Assembly: GCF_019024325.1 (NCBI RefSeq) | Contig: NZ_JAFNJS010000001.1 | Coordinates: 1,054,001 to 1,118,000, forward strand | Source of the DNA: Falsiroseomonas tokyonensis | GTDB lineage: Bacteria > Pseudomonadota > Alphaproteobacteria > Acetobacterales > Acetobacteraceae | DNA length: 64,000 bases | Direction of reading: 5' to 3' | Shown: in pieces, positions 1 to 8,621 of the stretch | Layout: each line of letters begins with the position of its first letter | How positions within the stretch are numbered: the stretch's first letter is position 1 | Position numbers and translations under genes: made by a program | The notes under the pieces: generated by a model | The model's input: the letters and a program-made list of their open reading frames with translations, nothing else | What the model was told of the DNA's origin: nothing | Databases searched by the model: none

Positions 1-142
1 GGCCGGGGAAAGCCTGAATGCCACGCTGATCTGGAGCGGTGCGCTGATCGGCGCCGGGCTGCTGCTGCTGCTGGCCAGCGGCGGCATCCGCCGCCTGGGT
101 GGCCGTGGCGCCCCGGCTCCCGCGATGCGCGCCGGCCACTGA
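1..142 (+). CDS. C-terminal end of a membrane protein, probably an MFS transporter (partial)
   Basis: Only the last 46 codons are present; the gene begins upstream of the window and ends at the TGA at 140-142. The visible peptide has one hydrophobic helix (TLIWSGALIGAGLLLLLAS) followed by a short basic, Ala/Pro-rich cytoplasmic tail. This is how the twelfth helix and tail of many MFS permeases look, but a single helix is not diagnostic. It converges on ccmI, with a hairpin between them. Confidence 0.5.
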   Translation, partial: AGESLNATLIWSGALIGAGLLLLLASGGIRRLGGRGAPAPAMRAGH

Positions 143-156
143 GGGCTTATTCCAGC

Positions 157-201
157 GCATTTTCCAAGCCGCCTTGCGAAGCCGCAAGGCTTGAAAATGC
201 T
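157..201. terminator. Hairpin between convergent genes, likely bidirectional terminator
   Basis: An imperfect inverted repeat: GCATTTTCCAAGCC with CCTTGCG on the left pairs with CGCAAGG and CTTGAAAATGC on the right around a short loop near 178-183. It sits exactly between the plus-strand gene ending at 142 and ccmI, which ends at 202 on the minus strand. The TTTT and AAAA runs lie inside the stem rather than after it, so termination in both directions is an inference from position and shape. Confidence 0.5.
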
Positions 202-999
202 TCAGGGCAGCGTCTGCAGCTGCCCCTGCACCACGCCGCGCCAGGGCGCCTCGGCCGGCGCATCGGCCAGCAGGGATTGCCAGATGCGACGGGCATTCTC
301 CGCGCGGCCGGCGCGGGCCTCCGCCAGGCCTGACAGGAAGCGTAGCCGCGGCTCCTGCGGCGAGGAGCCCAGCGCGCGGGCGATGAGGGCGGCGGCGGCC
401 TCGGTCTCGCCGCGCTCGATCTCCAGCTCCGCCAGGTCCCCGGCCAGTTCGCCGTCGAAGCGGGCCTCCAAGGCCTTGCGATAGGCTGCCGCGGCCTCCG
501 CCAGCCGGCCGCGGGAGCGTTCGGCATTGCCGAGCAGGATCTGGCCCTGGCGGCCCATCTCGCTGGCGGGATCGAGCGCGGCGACGCGCGATCGCAGCAT
601 CTCCAGCATCCGGTCCTCGGCCTCCGCCATGCGCTGGCGCTCGGCGAAGGGCACCGCGGGCATGTCCGGCGTGCCGCGCACCAGATAGAGGCCCAGCGCC
701 GCGGCGGGCAGCAGGAAGACCAGCGCGGCCAGCACCGCCGAGGTGCGCCCGGGCGTGCCGATATCCGAGGCGTCCCCGGGCGCGGAGAGGATGCGGCGCT
801 GCACCTCCAGCCGCGCCGCCTGGTGCTGCGCGGCATCGAGGCGCCCAGCCTCCGCCTCCCGGTCCAGCTCCGCCAGCTGCGCCTGATACAAAGCGAGGTC
901 CGCCTCCGCCCGCCCGCGCAGGCGGGAGGGGCGGATCAGCGCCCAGGCGAGCGGCGCCAGGGCCAGGACCGTGAGGCCGCCAAGCAAAAGCCAGATCAC
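202..999 (-). CDS. ccmI: Cytochrome c biogenesis protein CcmI
   Basis: CcmI is the apocytochrome c chaperone of System I maturation; it holds unfolded apocytochromes in the periplasm and hands them to the CcmF/H heme lyase. The 265-residue protein has a first membrane helix at 1-22, a cytoplasmic charged coiled segment, a second helix near 89-109, and an Ala/Arg-rich periplasmic domain with TPR-like helices (for example LGNAERSRGRLAEAAAAYRKAL). This is the normal CcmI architecture. It starts with GTG and overlaps the ccmH stop as GTGA, so it is translationally coupled as the last gene of the ccm operon. Confidence 0.9.
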   Translation of the reverse strand: MIWLLLGGLTVLALAPLAWALIRPSRLRGRAEADLALYQAQLAELDREAEAGRLDAAQHQAARLEVQRRILSAPGDASDIGTPGRTSAVLAALVFLLPAAALGLYLVRGTPDMPAVPFAERQRMAEAEDRMLEMLRSRVAALDPASEMGRQGQILLGNAERSRGRLAEAAAAYRKALEARFDGELAGDLAELEIERGETEAAAALIARALGSSPQEPRLRFLSGLAEARAGRAENARRIWQSLLADAPAEAPWRGVVQGQLQTLP

Positions 1000-1598
1000 G
1001 CCCTGTTTCCGTCCTTGCCTTGGATGGCGGCCTCGATGTCCGCGAGGCGGCGCTGTTCCTCCGCGCTCAGTGGCGCGGGGGGCGGCACGCTGGCGGTGCC
1101 GCGGCGGGCGAGCAGGATCAGGCCGAAGCCCACCAGCAGCGCCACCAGCGGCGTCGCCCAGAGGATCAGCGTGTTCCAGGCGAAGGGCGGCCGCAGCAGC
1201 ACGAAATCGCCGTAGCGGGCATGCAGGAAGTCCTTCACCTGGGCGTCACTGTCGCCGGCGGTGATGCGTTCGCGCACCAGCAGGCGCAGGTCGCGGGCCA
1301 GGCCCACCTCGCTGTCCTCGATCGACTGGTTCTGGCAGACCATGCAGCGAATCTCGCGGCCCAGCGCGCGGGCGCGTTCCTCCTGCGCCGTATCGGGCAG
1401 CATGTCGGCGGGGCTGGTCACCGCGGCCGCCGGCAGGGGCAGCAGCAGGACCAGGAGAAGCGCTATGCGGCCCGCGTAGCGGGCCGAGCGCGCGAGTGCG
1501 CGCCGCGCCCAGACGGTCCGTGCGGCTGGGAAGGTCCGTGCAGGGCGCGAAGGCAAGGCGGCGGAGCCGCCGCCCGCCGTCTGAGGGCAATCAACCAT
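996..1598 (-). CDS. ccmH: Cytochrome c maturation thiol protein CcmH (CcmL type)
   Basis: CcmH keeps the apocytochrome CXXCH cysteines reduced before heme ligation. The signature RCMVCQNQSI, with the active cysteine pair at about residues 85 and 88, is intact, followed by the three-helix domain and a C-terminal membrane anchor (TLILWATPLVALLVGFG). I chose the ATG at 1598 because it overlaps the ccmG stop (ATGGTTGA). That gives 200 residues and an unusually long, low-complexity stretch of about 43 residues before the hydrophobic signal core (IALLLVLLLPLPAAA). No closer ATG or GTG precedes the core, so either the leader is real or a CTG/atypical start is used. Confidence 0.85.
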   Translation of the reverse strand: MVDCPQTAGGGSAALPSRPARTFPAARTVWARRALARSARYAGRIALLLVLLLPLPAAAVTSPADMLPDTAQEERARALGREIRCMVCQNQSIEDSEVGLARDLRLLVRERITAGDSDAQVKDFLHARYGDFVLLRPPFAWNTLILWATPLVALLVGFGLILLARRGTASVPPPAPLSAEEQRRLADIEAAIQGKDGNRA

Positions 1599-2154
1599 GG
1601 CGACGGAGCAGAATGCGCAGATCCTGTTCGAGCACTTCGTCGGTGATCGGCCCGGCATAGCGCCAGCGGATGATCCCCTGCGCGTCCAGCAGATAACTCT
1701 CCGGCACGCCATAGACGCCCCAGTCGATGGCGACGCGGCCAGGTACGTCCTGCGCCAGGCGAGCAAAGGGGTTGCCGTGGCGGCGGATGAACTGGAGGCT
1801 GTCGGGCGCGCGGTCCTTGTAGGCGATGCCGAACACCGGCACGCCTTCCCGCGACAGCTTCATCAGCTGCGGATGCTCGATGATGCAGGGCACGCACCAG
1901 CTGGCCCAGAAATTCACCAGCACCGGCCGGCCCAGGCCGCGCAGATCGGCGGAACCGAAGCTCTCGACGCCCGCATCCGGCAGCGCCGGCAGATCGAAGG
2001 CCGGCGGCGGCTGGCCGATCAGGGCGGAGGGCACGCCGCGCGGATTGTAGGCGCCGCTGCGCTGGCGCTGCAGCGCCGTATAGAAACCCACGCCACCCGC
2101 CGCGGCGATGGCGAAGGGCGCGGCCAGCAGCAGGCGGCGGCTGGTGGGCGTCAT
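1591..2154 (-). CDS. ccmG: Thiol:disulfide interchange protein CcmG/DsbE
   Basis: A membrane-anchored periplasmic thioredoxin that supplies reductant to CcmH and apocytochromes. The 187-residue protein has an N-terminal anchor (residues 7-28), the redox motif WASWCVPC with cysteines 87 and 90, and the cis-proline region GVPESYLLD. The start ATG at 2154 overlaps the ccmF stop as ATGA. A longer open frame upstream is the shadow of ccmF and was rejected. Confidence 0.93.
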   Translation of the reverse strand: MTPTSRRLLLAAPFAIAAAGGVGFYTALQRQRSGAYNPRGVPSALIGQPPPAFDLPALPDAGVESFGSADLRGLGRPVLVNFWASWCVPCIIEHPQLMKLSREGVPVFGIAYKDRAPDSLQFIRRHGNPFARLAQDVPGRVAIDWGVYGVPESYLLDAQGIIRWRYAGPITDEVLEQDLRILLRRHG

Positions 2155-4133
2155 GCGCGCGCCGCCCCCGCCGCCGCGCGGATGGCGGCGCGATTGGGGG
2201 CGGAGACGCGCACCCGGCGATCGGCCAGCGAGAGCCCGCCGCCCAGCGCCATCACCGCCGCGCCGAGCCAGATCCAGGGCGCCAGCAGGTTGTAGTGCAG
2301 GCGGATCACGGCGCGGCCGGTGGCGGCGTCTTCCTCCCCGATCACGGCATAGAGGTCGGCCATCAAGTTGGTGTGGATGGCGACCTCGGTGGTGTTCTGG
2401 CGGGCCAGGGGGAAGAAGCGGCGGGCAGGCTGCATCACGCGCAGCTCCCGCCCATCCCGCAGCAGGGTGATGTGCGCGCGGCGGGCGGTCCAGTTCGGCC
2501 CGACCTCGTCGCGCACGCTGTCCAGGCGCCATTCATAGCCGGCCAGCGTGGTGGATTCGCCGGCGGCCAGCGAGACCAGGCGTTCCTGCGCCAGGCCCAT
2601 GCCGGCGATGCCGGCGGCGGTGATGCCGATGCCGGCATGGGCGATGGCCGCCCCCCAGGCCGCGCGCGGCAGGCCTTTTGCCCGGTTCCACGCATTGCCG
2701 AGATTGGTGCGGAACAGCGCGGTGCGGTCGGCGATATCGGCAAAGGCGGCGCCGATCACCCAGGCCGCGAAGGCGAAGCCCACCGCCGGCAGCACCTTCT
2801 GGCCGGAGGCCAGCAGCGCCACGAAGAAGGCGCCGAAACCGATGACGGCGACCCACCACAGCTTCATCACGACGGAGGACAGCTGCGCCCGCTTCCAGGG
2901 CATCAGCGGCCCCGCCGCCATGGCCAGCAGCAGCGGCACCACCAGCGGGAAGCTGGCCGAATTGAAGAAGGGCGGTCCCACCGAGACCTTGGTGCCGAAC
3001 AGCGCATCCGCGAACAGCGGCCAGAGCGTGCCGACGAAGACCACCGCCGTGATCGAGCAGACCAGCAGGTTGTTCAGCACGATCGCGCCCTCGCGCGAGA
3101 CGGGGCTGAAGATGCCGGTCGGGATCATCGCCCGCGCCCGCACCGCGAACAGCAGGAAGGCGCCGGCGAGGTAGAACATCAGCAGGCCCAGGATAAAAAG
3201 GCCGCGCTCCGGGTCATTGGCGAAGGAGTGCACGGAATTCAGCACGCCGGACCGCACCAGGAATGTGCCGAGCAGGGACATGCCGAAGGCGATGATCGCC
3301 AGCAGGATGGTCCAGGTCTTCAGCGCCTCCCGCTTCTCCACCACGATGGCGGAATGCAGCAGGGCGGTGCCGATCAGCCAGGGCAGCAGGGAGGCATTCT
3401 CGACCGGGTCCCAGAACCAGTAGCCGCCCCAGCCGAGCTCGTAATAGGCCCACCAGGAGCCGAGTGCGATGCCGAGCGTCAGGAAGGACCAGGCAGCCAG
3501 CGACCAGGGCCGCACCCAGCGGCCCCAGGCGGCATCGACCCGGCCCTCGATCAGGGCGGCGATGGCGAAGGCGAAGGTCACCGCATAGCCGACATAGCCG
3601 AGGTAGAGCAGCGGCGGATGCATCGCCAGCCCGATATCCTGCAGGATCGGGTTCAGCCCCTGCCCATCCGGCGCCGGCGGCCAGACGCGCTCGAAGGGGT
3701 TCGAGGTCCGGATGGTGAAGGCGAGGAAGCCCACGGAAATCAGGCCCAGCACGCCCAGCACCCGCGCCCGCAGCGCCGTCGGCAATTCGCGGCCAAAGGC
3801 GGAAACCGCCGCGCCGCACATGGCCAGGATCATGATCCAGAGGACCAAGGACCCCTCGTGATTCCCCCAGGTGCCGGTAATCTTGTACAGCATCGGCTTG
3901 GCCGAATGGCTGTTCTGCACGACGTTCACCACCGTCGTGTCGTTGATCGCATAGGAATACATCAGGCAGCCGAAGGCCGTGGCGATGGCCAGGCACTGGC
4001 CCAGCGCCAGCGGTGCGCCGGTGGCCATCATCCGGCCGTTGCGCATCTCCGCCCCCAGCAGCGGCAGGATCGCCTGGGCCAGCGCCAGGATCAGGCCCAG
4101 CGCCAGGGCGTAATGGCCAAGTTCCGCGATCAT
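2151..4133 (-). CDS. ccmF: Heme lyase subunit CcmF
   Basis: CcmF accepts heme from holo-CcmE and, with CcmH and CcmI, ligates it to apocytochrome c. The 660-residue polytopic protein shows the conserved GTWGNHEGS motif (87-95), the tryptophan-rich WWD heme-handling motif WGGYWFWDPVENAS (235-248), many transmembrane helices and a periplasmic domain near the C-terminus before the last helix. The ATG at 4133 overlaps the ccmE stop as ATGA and gives a normal family length; a start 26 codons upstream would lie inside ccmE. Confidence 0.96.
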   Translation of the reverse strand: MIAELGHYALALGLILALAQAILPLLGAEMRNGRMMATGAPLALGQCLAIATAFGCLMYSYAINDTTVVNVVQNSHSAKPMLYKITGTWGNHEGSLVLWIMILAMCGAAVSAFGRELPTALRARVLGVLGLISVGFLAFTIRTSNPFERVWPPAPDGQGLNPILQDIGLAMHPPLLYLGYVGYAVTFAFAIAALIEGRVDAAWGRWVRPWSLAAWSFLTLGIALGSWWAYYELGWGGYWFWDPVENASLLPWLIGTALLHSAIVVEKREALKTWTILLAIIAFGMSLLGTFLVRSGVLNSVHSFANDPERGLFILGLLMFYLAGAFLLFAVRARAMIPTGIFSPVSREGAIVLNNLLVCSITAVVFVGTLWPLFADALFGTKVSVGPPFFNSASFPLVVPLLLAMAAGPLMPWKRAQLSSVVMKLWWVAVIGFGAFFVALLASGQKVLPAVGFAFAAWVIGAAFADIADRTALFRTNLGNAWNRAKGLPRAAWGAAIAHAGIGITAAGIAGMGLAQERLVSLAAGESTTLAGYEWRLDSVRDEVGPNWTARRAHITLLRDGRELRVMQPARRFFPLARQNTTEVAIHTNLMADLYAVIGEEDAATGRAVIRLHYNLLAPWIWLGAAVMALGGGLSLADRRVRVSAPNRAAIRAAAGAARA

Positions 4134-4645
4134 GATCCGCTGCCCGTCCGTGCCGGCTGAAGCGTGTTCCAGGTGGCGGCCGGCGGCGGCGTGCCCTGTT
4201 CCGGCTGCCAATGGCCGGCGCGCTTCAGCGCATCGGCAACCTCCGGCGGCATATAGGTTTCGTCATGCCGGGCCAGGACCTCGGTGGCGCGGAACATGCC
4301 GTCCAGCCCGAAGCGGCCGGCGGTGACCACGCCCTGGCCCTCGCGGAACAGGTCCGGCAGCACGCCCTGATAGGTGACAGGGATGGCATGCGCGCCATCC
4401 GTCACGCGGAAGCGCACGGTGGGGCGGGCGCCGGCGGCGGCTTCCTCCCGCTGCACGCTGCCGGCCTCCACCAGCCCGCCCAGGCGGAAGGACCGCTCCG
4501 GCGCCGGGCGCTCGGCCATGATGTCGGAAGGGGAGCGGAAGAAGACGATATTGTCCTGGAAGGCGGTCAGGGTCAGGGCGGTGGCGCTGCCGACCCCGAT
4601 GGCACAGAGCAGCAGGATCCAGAGTCGCCGGCGCTTGCGGGTCAT
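4130..4645 (-). CDS. ccmE: Periplasmic heme chaperone CcmE
   Basis: CcmE binds heme covalently through a histidine and shuttles it from CcmC to CcmF. The 171-residue protein has a basic N-terminus and single membrane anchor (residues 8-28), the OB-fold core, and the heme-binding block ARHDETYMPPEV with His127 and Tyr131. The C-terminal tail is Pro/Thr-rich and disordered, as usual. It overlaps ccmD by ATGA at its start and ccmF at its end. Confidence 0.95.
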   Translation of the reverse strand: MTRKRRRLWILLLCAIGVGSATALTLTAFQDNIVFFRSPSDIMAERPAPERSFRLGGLVEAGSVQREEAAAGARPTVRFRVTDGAHAIPVTYQGVLPDLFREGQGVVTAGRFGLDGMFRATEVLARHDETYMPPEVADALKRAGHWQPEQGTPPPAATWNTLQPARTGSGS

Positions 4646-4788
4646 GTCTCCCTCTCACCCCTTGGGTCGAGGCGCTTCAGTTTCGCCTGCGCCTGGCGCT
4701 GCCGCAGCACGGCCGCGATGGCTAGGCTGGCGAAGACCAGCAGCGTGCCGGCCCAGGATATCGTGATGTGGATCCAATGGCTTGTCAT
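4642..4788 (-). CDS. ccmD: Heme exporter protein CcmD
   Basis: A 48-residue protein with one membrane helix (residues 5-27, rich in Trp, Ile and Ala) and a strongly basic, Gln/Arg/Lys-rich cytoplasmic tail. This is the CcmD pattern: it stabilises the CcmC-CcmE complex and helps release holo-CcmE. It lies three bases after the ccmC stop and overlaps the ccmE start by ATGA. Position and topology carry the assignment because the sequence is too short for strong motifs. Confidence 0.85.
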   Translation of the reverse strand: MTSHWIHITISWAGTLLVFASLAIAAVLRQRQAQAKLKRLDPRGERET

Positions 4789-4791
4789 GGA

Positions 4792-5601
4792 TCAACCCAC
4801 CGGCGCGGCTTCGGCGCGGCGGGCGCGCGCCGTCTCCAGCGCCCGGACGCGGCGTTCCATCACCGCGGCCCGGGTGCGCGCCAGAACCACGGCGCCGAAC
4901 AGCAGGGAGAAGCCCAGGGCGCAGACCAGCAGCGGATAGAGCATGTCCACATGCATGCCCGGCGCATTCAGCCGGGTGACGCTGGCCGGCTGGTGCAGGG
5001 TGTTCCACCAATCGACCGAGAATTTCACGATCGGCAGGTTCACCAGCCCCACCAGCGCCAGGATGGCCCCTGCCCGTGCCCCGCGATCGGCCTCGTCGAA
5101 GGCGCGCACCAGGGCCGCATGGCCGAGCCACAGGAAGAACAGCACCAGCACGCTGGTCAGCCGCGCATCCCAGACCCACCAGGTGCCCCACATGGGCTTG
5201 CCCCAGAGGCTGCCGGTGGCCAGGCACAGCGCGGTGACCGCCGCACCCACCGGCGAAAGCTCCCGCGCCGCCAGGTCCGCCAGCGGATGCCGCCAGATCA
5301 GCGACATGACGGAGAGGATGCCAAGGCCCAGATAGCCGCCCATGGCCAGCCAGGCCATCGGCACATGCACATACATGATGCGGACCGTCTCGCCCTGCTG
5401 CCAATCGGCCGGCGCGATGCCCAGCGCCCATACGGTGCCCCAGGCGGTGACGGCCAGCGCCAGCGCCCAGAGCCAGGGCATGAGCCGCCCCGTCATCCGC
5501 AGGAAGCGCCCCGGATTGGCGAAGCGGTGCAGCGACCGCGCGCCCGTCGACTGCGCCCCCTTGGGCGGGGCGGCGATGGGCTGGCCCGTTTCGCGGGGCA
5601 T
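4792..5601 (-). CDS. ccmC: Heme handling protein CcmC
   Basis: CcmC presents heme to CcmE at the outer face of the inner membrane. The 269-residue protein has six membrane helices, the tryptophan-rich motif WGTWWVWDARL (138-148), and periplasmic histidines in YVHVP (His79) and in the NTLHQPAS loop. The ATG at 5601 gives an N-terminal extension of about 35 residues before the first helix; a frame continuing to 5694 lacks support. It is the first gene of the visible ccm operon; ccmA and ccmB, often placed just before ccmC, are not in this window. Confidence 0.93.
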   Translation of the reverse strand: MPRETGQPIAAPPKGAQSTGARSLHRFANPGRFLRMTGRLMPWLWALALAVTAWGTVWALGIAPADWQQGETVRIMYVHVPMAWLAMGGYLGLGILSVMSLIWRHPLADLAARELSPVGAAVTALCLATGSLWGKPMWGTWWVWDARLTSVLVLFFLWLGHAALVRAFDEADRGARAGAILALVGLVNLPIVKFSVDWWNTLHQPASVTRLNAPGMHVDMLYPLLVCALGFSLLFGAVVLARTRAAVMERRVRALETARARRAEAAPVG

Positions 5602-5625
5602 GATGGGTCTGGCGTCCACGCGCCT

Positions 5626-5654
5626 ATAGTAGGGGTGGTTTGCGCCGGATTGAA
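5626..5654 (-). promoter_or_regulatory. Candidate promoter for the ccm operon
   Basis: On the minus strand TTCAAT (5649-5654) and TACTAT (5626-5631) are separated by 17 bases, about 25 bases before the ccmC start. The match to a housekeeping sigma factor promoter is moderate. It is the only AT-containing hexamer pair in this divergent gap, so it is offered as a candidate only. Confidence 0.35.
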
Positions 5655-5711
5655 GCCGCTGCCGGGGGGCGTTACGTGTGATTCTTGCAACCACGCCGCC
5701 GGGAGGACTCC

Positions 5712-6002
5712 ATGCTCTTCGCCATCAGCTGCACCGACAAGCCGAATTCCCTGGAACTGCGCATGGCCACAAGGCCGACGCATCTGGAATACCTGAAGTC
5801 CAAGATGGCCGATTTCGTCGTGGTCGGCCCGGTGCTGGACGCCGAGGGCAAGCCCTGCGGCAGCCTGCTCGTGGTGGAGGCCGCGGACCAGGCCGCCGCC
5901 GAGGCCCTGGCCGCCGGCGACCCCTATGCCAAGGCGGGGCTGTTCGAGACGGTGACGATCCGTCCCTTCCGCATGGTGTTCAAGGACGGGGCGATGGTGT
6001 GA
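5712..6002 (+). CDS. YciI family protein
   Basis: A 96-residue single-domain protein of the YciI (dimeric alpha-beta barrel) family. Typical features are the first strand MLFAISCTDKP, the R-x-x-H-L-E-Y-L segment (RPTHLEYL) and the pattern GPVLDAEGKPCGSLLVVEA with AGDPYAKAGLFETV. Some members are hydrolytic dehalogenases or lyases, but most have no known reaction. The ATG at 5712 is preceded by a good ribosome site (GGGAGG). It overlaps the next gene by TGATG, so both are coupled. Confidence 0.85.
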   Translation: MLFAISCTDKPNSLELRMATRPTHLEYLKSKMADFVVVGPVLDAEGKPCGSLLVVEAADQAAAEALAAGDPYAKAGLFETVTIRPFRMVFKDGAMV

Positions 6003-6442
6003 TGGCGACTTCCCCCCGCCAATACTGGCTGGTGAAGTCGGAGCCGGACGCCTTTTCCTGGGACCAGCAGGTGGCCAATGGCGTCGAGCCCTGGACCGGC
6101 GTGCGCAACCACATGGCCAAGGCGAATCTGAAGGCCATGAAGAAGGGCGACCTCGCCTTCTTCTACCACTCGAATGAGGGGAAGGAGATCGTGGGCGTGG
6201 TCGAGGTGGCGAAGGAGGCCTATCCCGACCCCTCGGTGGAGCCCGGGACCAAGGGCGACTGGGTCTGCGTCGACATGAAGGCGGTGGGGCCGATGCCGAA
6301 GCCGGTGACCCTGGCGGAGATCAAGGCCGACCCGGACTTTTCCGAACTTGCCCTGGTGCGGATGTCGCGGCTTTCGGTCATGCCGGTCTCAGCGGAGCAC
6401 TGGAAGAAGCTGTGCAAGCTGGGCGGCTGGAAGGGGAAGTAG
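6002..6442 (+). CDS. EVE domain protein
   Basis: A 146-residue protein consisting of one EVE domain, a PUA/YTH-like fold thought to bind modified nucleobases. It shows the family opening QYWLVKSEPDAFSWD, the W-x-G-V-R-N segment (WTGVRNHMAKANL) that contributes to the base pocket, DLAFFYHSN, and VGVVEV. The full domain length is present. The start overlaps the stop of the YciI gene. This pairing of EVE and YciI is common in alphaproteobacteria; the ligand is unknown. Confidence 0.9.
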   Translation: MATSPRQYWLVKSEPDAFSWDQQVANGVEPWTGVRNHMAKANLKAMKKGDLAFFYHSNEGKEIVGVVEVAKEAYPDPSVEPGTKGDWVCVDMKAVGPMPKPVTLAEIKADPDFSELALVRMSRLSVMPVSAEHWKKLCKLGGWKGK

Positions 6443-6446
6443 CGCC

Positions 6447-6935
6447 ATGCGGCTGGAAGGGTCCTGCCATTGCGGCAAGGTTCGGTTTCGCTGCGATTCG
6501 GGACAACCTTACCCCTATCAGCGCTGCTACTGCTCGATCTGCCGCAAGACGCAGGGCGGGGGCGGCTATGCCATCAACCTCTCCGGCGATGCCGCCACGC
6601 TGAAGGTGCGCGGCGCCAAGCACCTGAAGGTCTACAACGCCCGGCTGCGGGAGCCGGGGCAGCGGACCCGGCAAAGCCCCGCCCAGCGCCATTTCTGCGG
6701 GGAGTGCGGCAGCGCGCTGTGGCTGTTCGATCCGCGCTGGCCGGAGCTGGTGCATCCCTTCGCCTCCGCCATCGACACCGACCTGCCGGTGCCGCCGGAG
6801 CACACGCATCTGCTGCTCGGCTGCAAGGCCAGCTGGGTGGAGCCCTGCTTCGCCAAGGGCGACCGGCGCCACAAGGGCCATCCGAAGGAAAGCATCGCCG
6901 AATGGCATGCGCGGCTGGGGCTGGAAACGGCATGA
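6447..6935 (+). CDS. GFA/CENP-V family zinc protein
   Basis: A 162-residue protein of the glutathione-dependent formaldehyde-activating enzyme-like (GFA, CENP-V) fold. Zinc ligands are visible in GSCHCGKVRF, CYCSICRKTQGG and HFCGECGSALW. Most members are not real formaldehyde-activating enzymes, so a substrate cannot be given. It follows the EVE gene by four bases and overlaps the Rieske gene by ATGA, so it belongs to the same transcription unit. Confidence 0.85.
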   Translation: MRLEGSCHCGKVRFRCDSGQPYPYQRCYCSICRKTQGGGGYAINLSGDAATLKVRGAKHLKVYNARLREPGQRTRQSPAQRHFCGECGSALWLFDPRWPELVHPFASAIDTDLPVPPEHTHLLLGCKASWVEPCFAKGDRRHKGHPKESIAEWHARLGLETA

Positions 6936-7294
6936 GCGAGGTCGCCTCCGATGAGCGGGTGCTGTGCCGGCTGGAGGAGATCCCGGATGGCGAAAGCCGC
7001 GGCTTCAGCCCGGCCGCCGGCGCCTTCACCGGGCTCTTCGCCATCCGCCGCGGCGGCCAGGTTTTCGTCTATGTGAATTCCTGCCCGCATGTCGGCCTGC
7101 CGCTGGACCCGGCGCCGCATCGCTTCCTGGACGCCAAGCGCACGGCGATCATCTGCTCCGCCCATGGGGCGCGGTTCCGGATCGAGGATGGCGAATGCAC
7201 CTCCGGCCCCTGCTACGGCGAGAGCCTGGAATCGGTGCCGGCACGGGTGGATGCGGAAGGGCGCGTGATCGTGCCAGCAGAGGCCGGGCTGTAG
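6932..7294 (+). CDS. Small Rieske [2Fe-2S] protein
   Basis: A 120-residue soluble Rieske ferredoxin-type protein. The two cluster-binding boxes are CPHVGLPL and CSAHGARF (C-x-H and C-x2-H), which bind a [2Fe-2S] centre with two Cys and two His. No signal peptide or membrane helix is seen, so it likely acts in the cytoplasm as an electron carrier. Its partner oxygenase is not evident nearby. It is the last gene of the 5712-7294 unit. Confidence 0.87.
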   Translation: MSEVASDERVLCRLEEIPDGESRGFSPAAGAFTGLFAIRRGGQVFVYVNSCPHVGLPLDPAPHRFLDAKRTAIICSAHGARFRIEDGECTSGPCYGESLESVPARVDAEGRVIVPAEAGL

Positions 7295-7464
7295 CGCGAC
7301 CCCTTGTCGCCACCGCGGCGGATAGGGATTAATTTTCTCCGAATTGACTTGGTGGGCCGGGTACGTGGAAAAAACTTCCATGAACCGCGCCATTCCCCAG
7401 GGTCCGCGATGTCGCCCCGTCTCCGGCTATCGCCCTTCCCGACCCTGACCTTCGGAGACTTCCC

Positions 7465-8460
7465 ATGGAATTCGCCCCCTCCGGCCGCCTGCGCCGCAGC
7501 CTGCTGCTGCAGACCCTGGCCTTCGCCTCCGCCCCCGCCGTGCTGCGCGCGCAAACCCCCGCATCGGACCGGCCGATCCGGCTGATCGTCCCCTGGCCGC
7601 CCGGCGGGGCGGTGGACCAGCTGGCCCGCGCCGTGCAGCAGCCGCTATCCGCCGAGCTCGGCCAGGCGCTGGTCATCGAGAATATCGGCGGCGCCTCCGG
7701 CCGCGTCGGCGGCCAGGCCGCGGCGCGGGCCGCGGCGGATGGCCAGACCCTGCTGCTGGCCAACGATACCTTCGCAGCGACGGAGGCGCTGCCGGTGGCG
7801 GGCGCGCCTTCGGTGCGCCAGGCGCTGCGGCCGGTCAGCCAGATCGTCACCGCCGAGCATGGCTTCTTCACCCATCCGCGCTCGGGCCTGAAGACCATCC
7901 AGGATTTCGCCGCCGCCGTCCGGGCGCGGCCGGGGGCGCTGAATGTCGGCGTGCCGGGCATCGGCGCCTCCCAGCACCTGACCAGCGAATTGCTGCTGCG
8001 CGCGGCGGGCGGGCTGCGGGTGGAGCATGTGCCCTATCGCGGCGGCGGGCCGGTGCTGCAGGACCTGCTGGCGGGGAATATCGATGTCGGCGTGGTGACC
8101 TTCTCCGCCGGCGTGCCGCATGCGCGGGAGCGGTCCCTGGTGCCGCTTTTCGTCACCAGCGCGACGCGGCCTGCCGCGCTGCCCGAGGTGCCGACGGCCG
8201 GCGAGACCATCGCCCCCGGCTTCGTGCAGGACACCTGGATCGGCCTGTTCGCTCCGACCGCCACGCCGGTGGCGCTGACGGACCGGCTGCACCAGGCGGT
8301 GCGCGCCATCCTGGCCGATACGGCGGTGCGGGACCGGCTGGCGGGGATCGGCTTTTATCCGTCCGGCCTCGGCCCGGAGGCTTTTGCGGGGCAGTTCGAC
8401 AGCACCGTCACCACCTTCGCCGGCATCGCGCGGGAAAGGGGGATCCGGGCGGAGAGCTGA
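7465..8460 (+). CDS. Tripartite tricarboxylate transporter receptor (Bug/TctC family)
   Basis: A 331-residue periplasmic solute-binding protein. It has a signal peptide with an Arg-Arg pair ahead of a hydrophobic core (RRSLLLQTLAFASAPAVLRA) and the Bug hallmarks RPIRLIVPWPPGGAVDQLAR, IENIGGASGRVGG and VEHVPYRGGGP. These proteins bind carboxylates and often act without a linked membrane pair, as here, where no TctA or TctB is adjacent. A GGAG ribosome site lies before the ATG. The ligand cannot be read from sequence. Confidence 0.9.
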   Translation: MEFAPSGRLRRSLLLQTLAFASAPAVLRAQTPASDRPIRLIVPWPPGGAVDQLARAVQQPLSAELGQALVIENIGGASGRVGGQAAARAAADGQTLLLANDTFAATEALPVAGAPSVRQALRPVSQIVTAEHGFFTHPRSGLKTIQDFAAAVRARPGALNVGVPGIGASQHLTSELLLRAAGGLRVEHVPYRGGGPVLQDLLAGNIDVGVVTFSAGVPHARERSLVPLFVTSATRPAALPEVPTAGETIAPGFVQDTWIGLFAPTATPVALTDRLHQAVRAILADTAVRDRLAGIGFYPSGLGPEAFAGQFDSTVTTFAGIARERGIRAES

Positions 8461-8621
8461 GGCCGCATCCCTTCCCATCCCGGCGGATGCGGGGGCGGCA
8501 GCGCCGGGATCAGGGGCAGTCGAACGGTTGACGCATCTCATGGCCGCGTGCCCCATTCACCCTCTATGAACCGGCCAGCAGGCCGGACGCGCCGTGCCCA
8601 AAGGATGCGGGGGGACCACCA

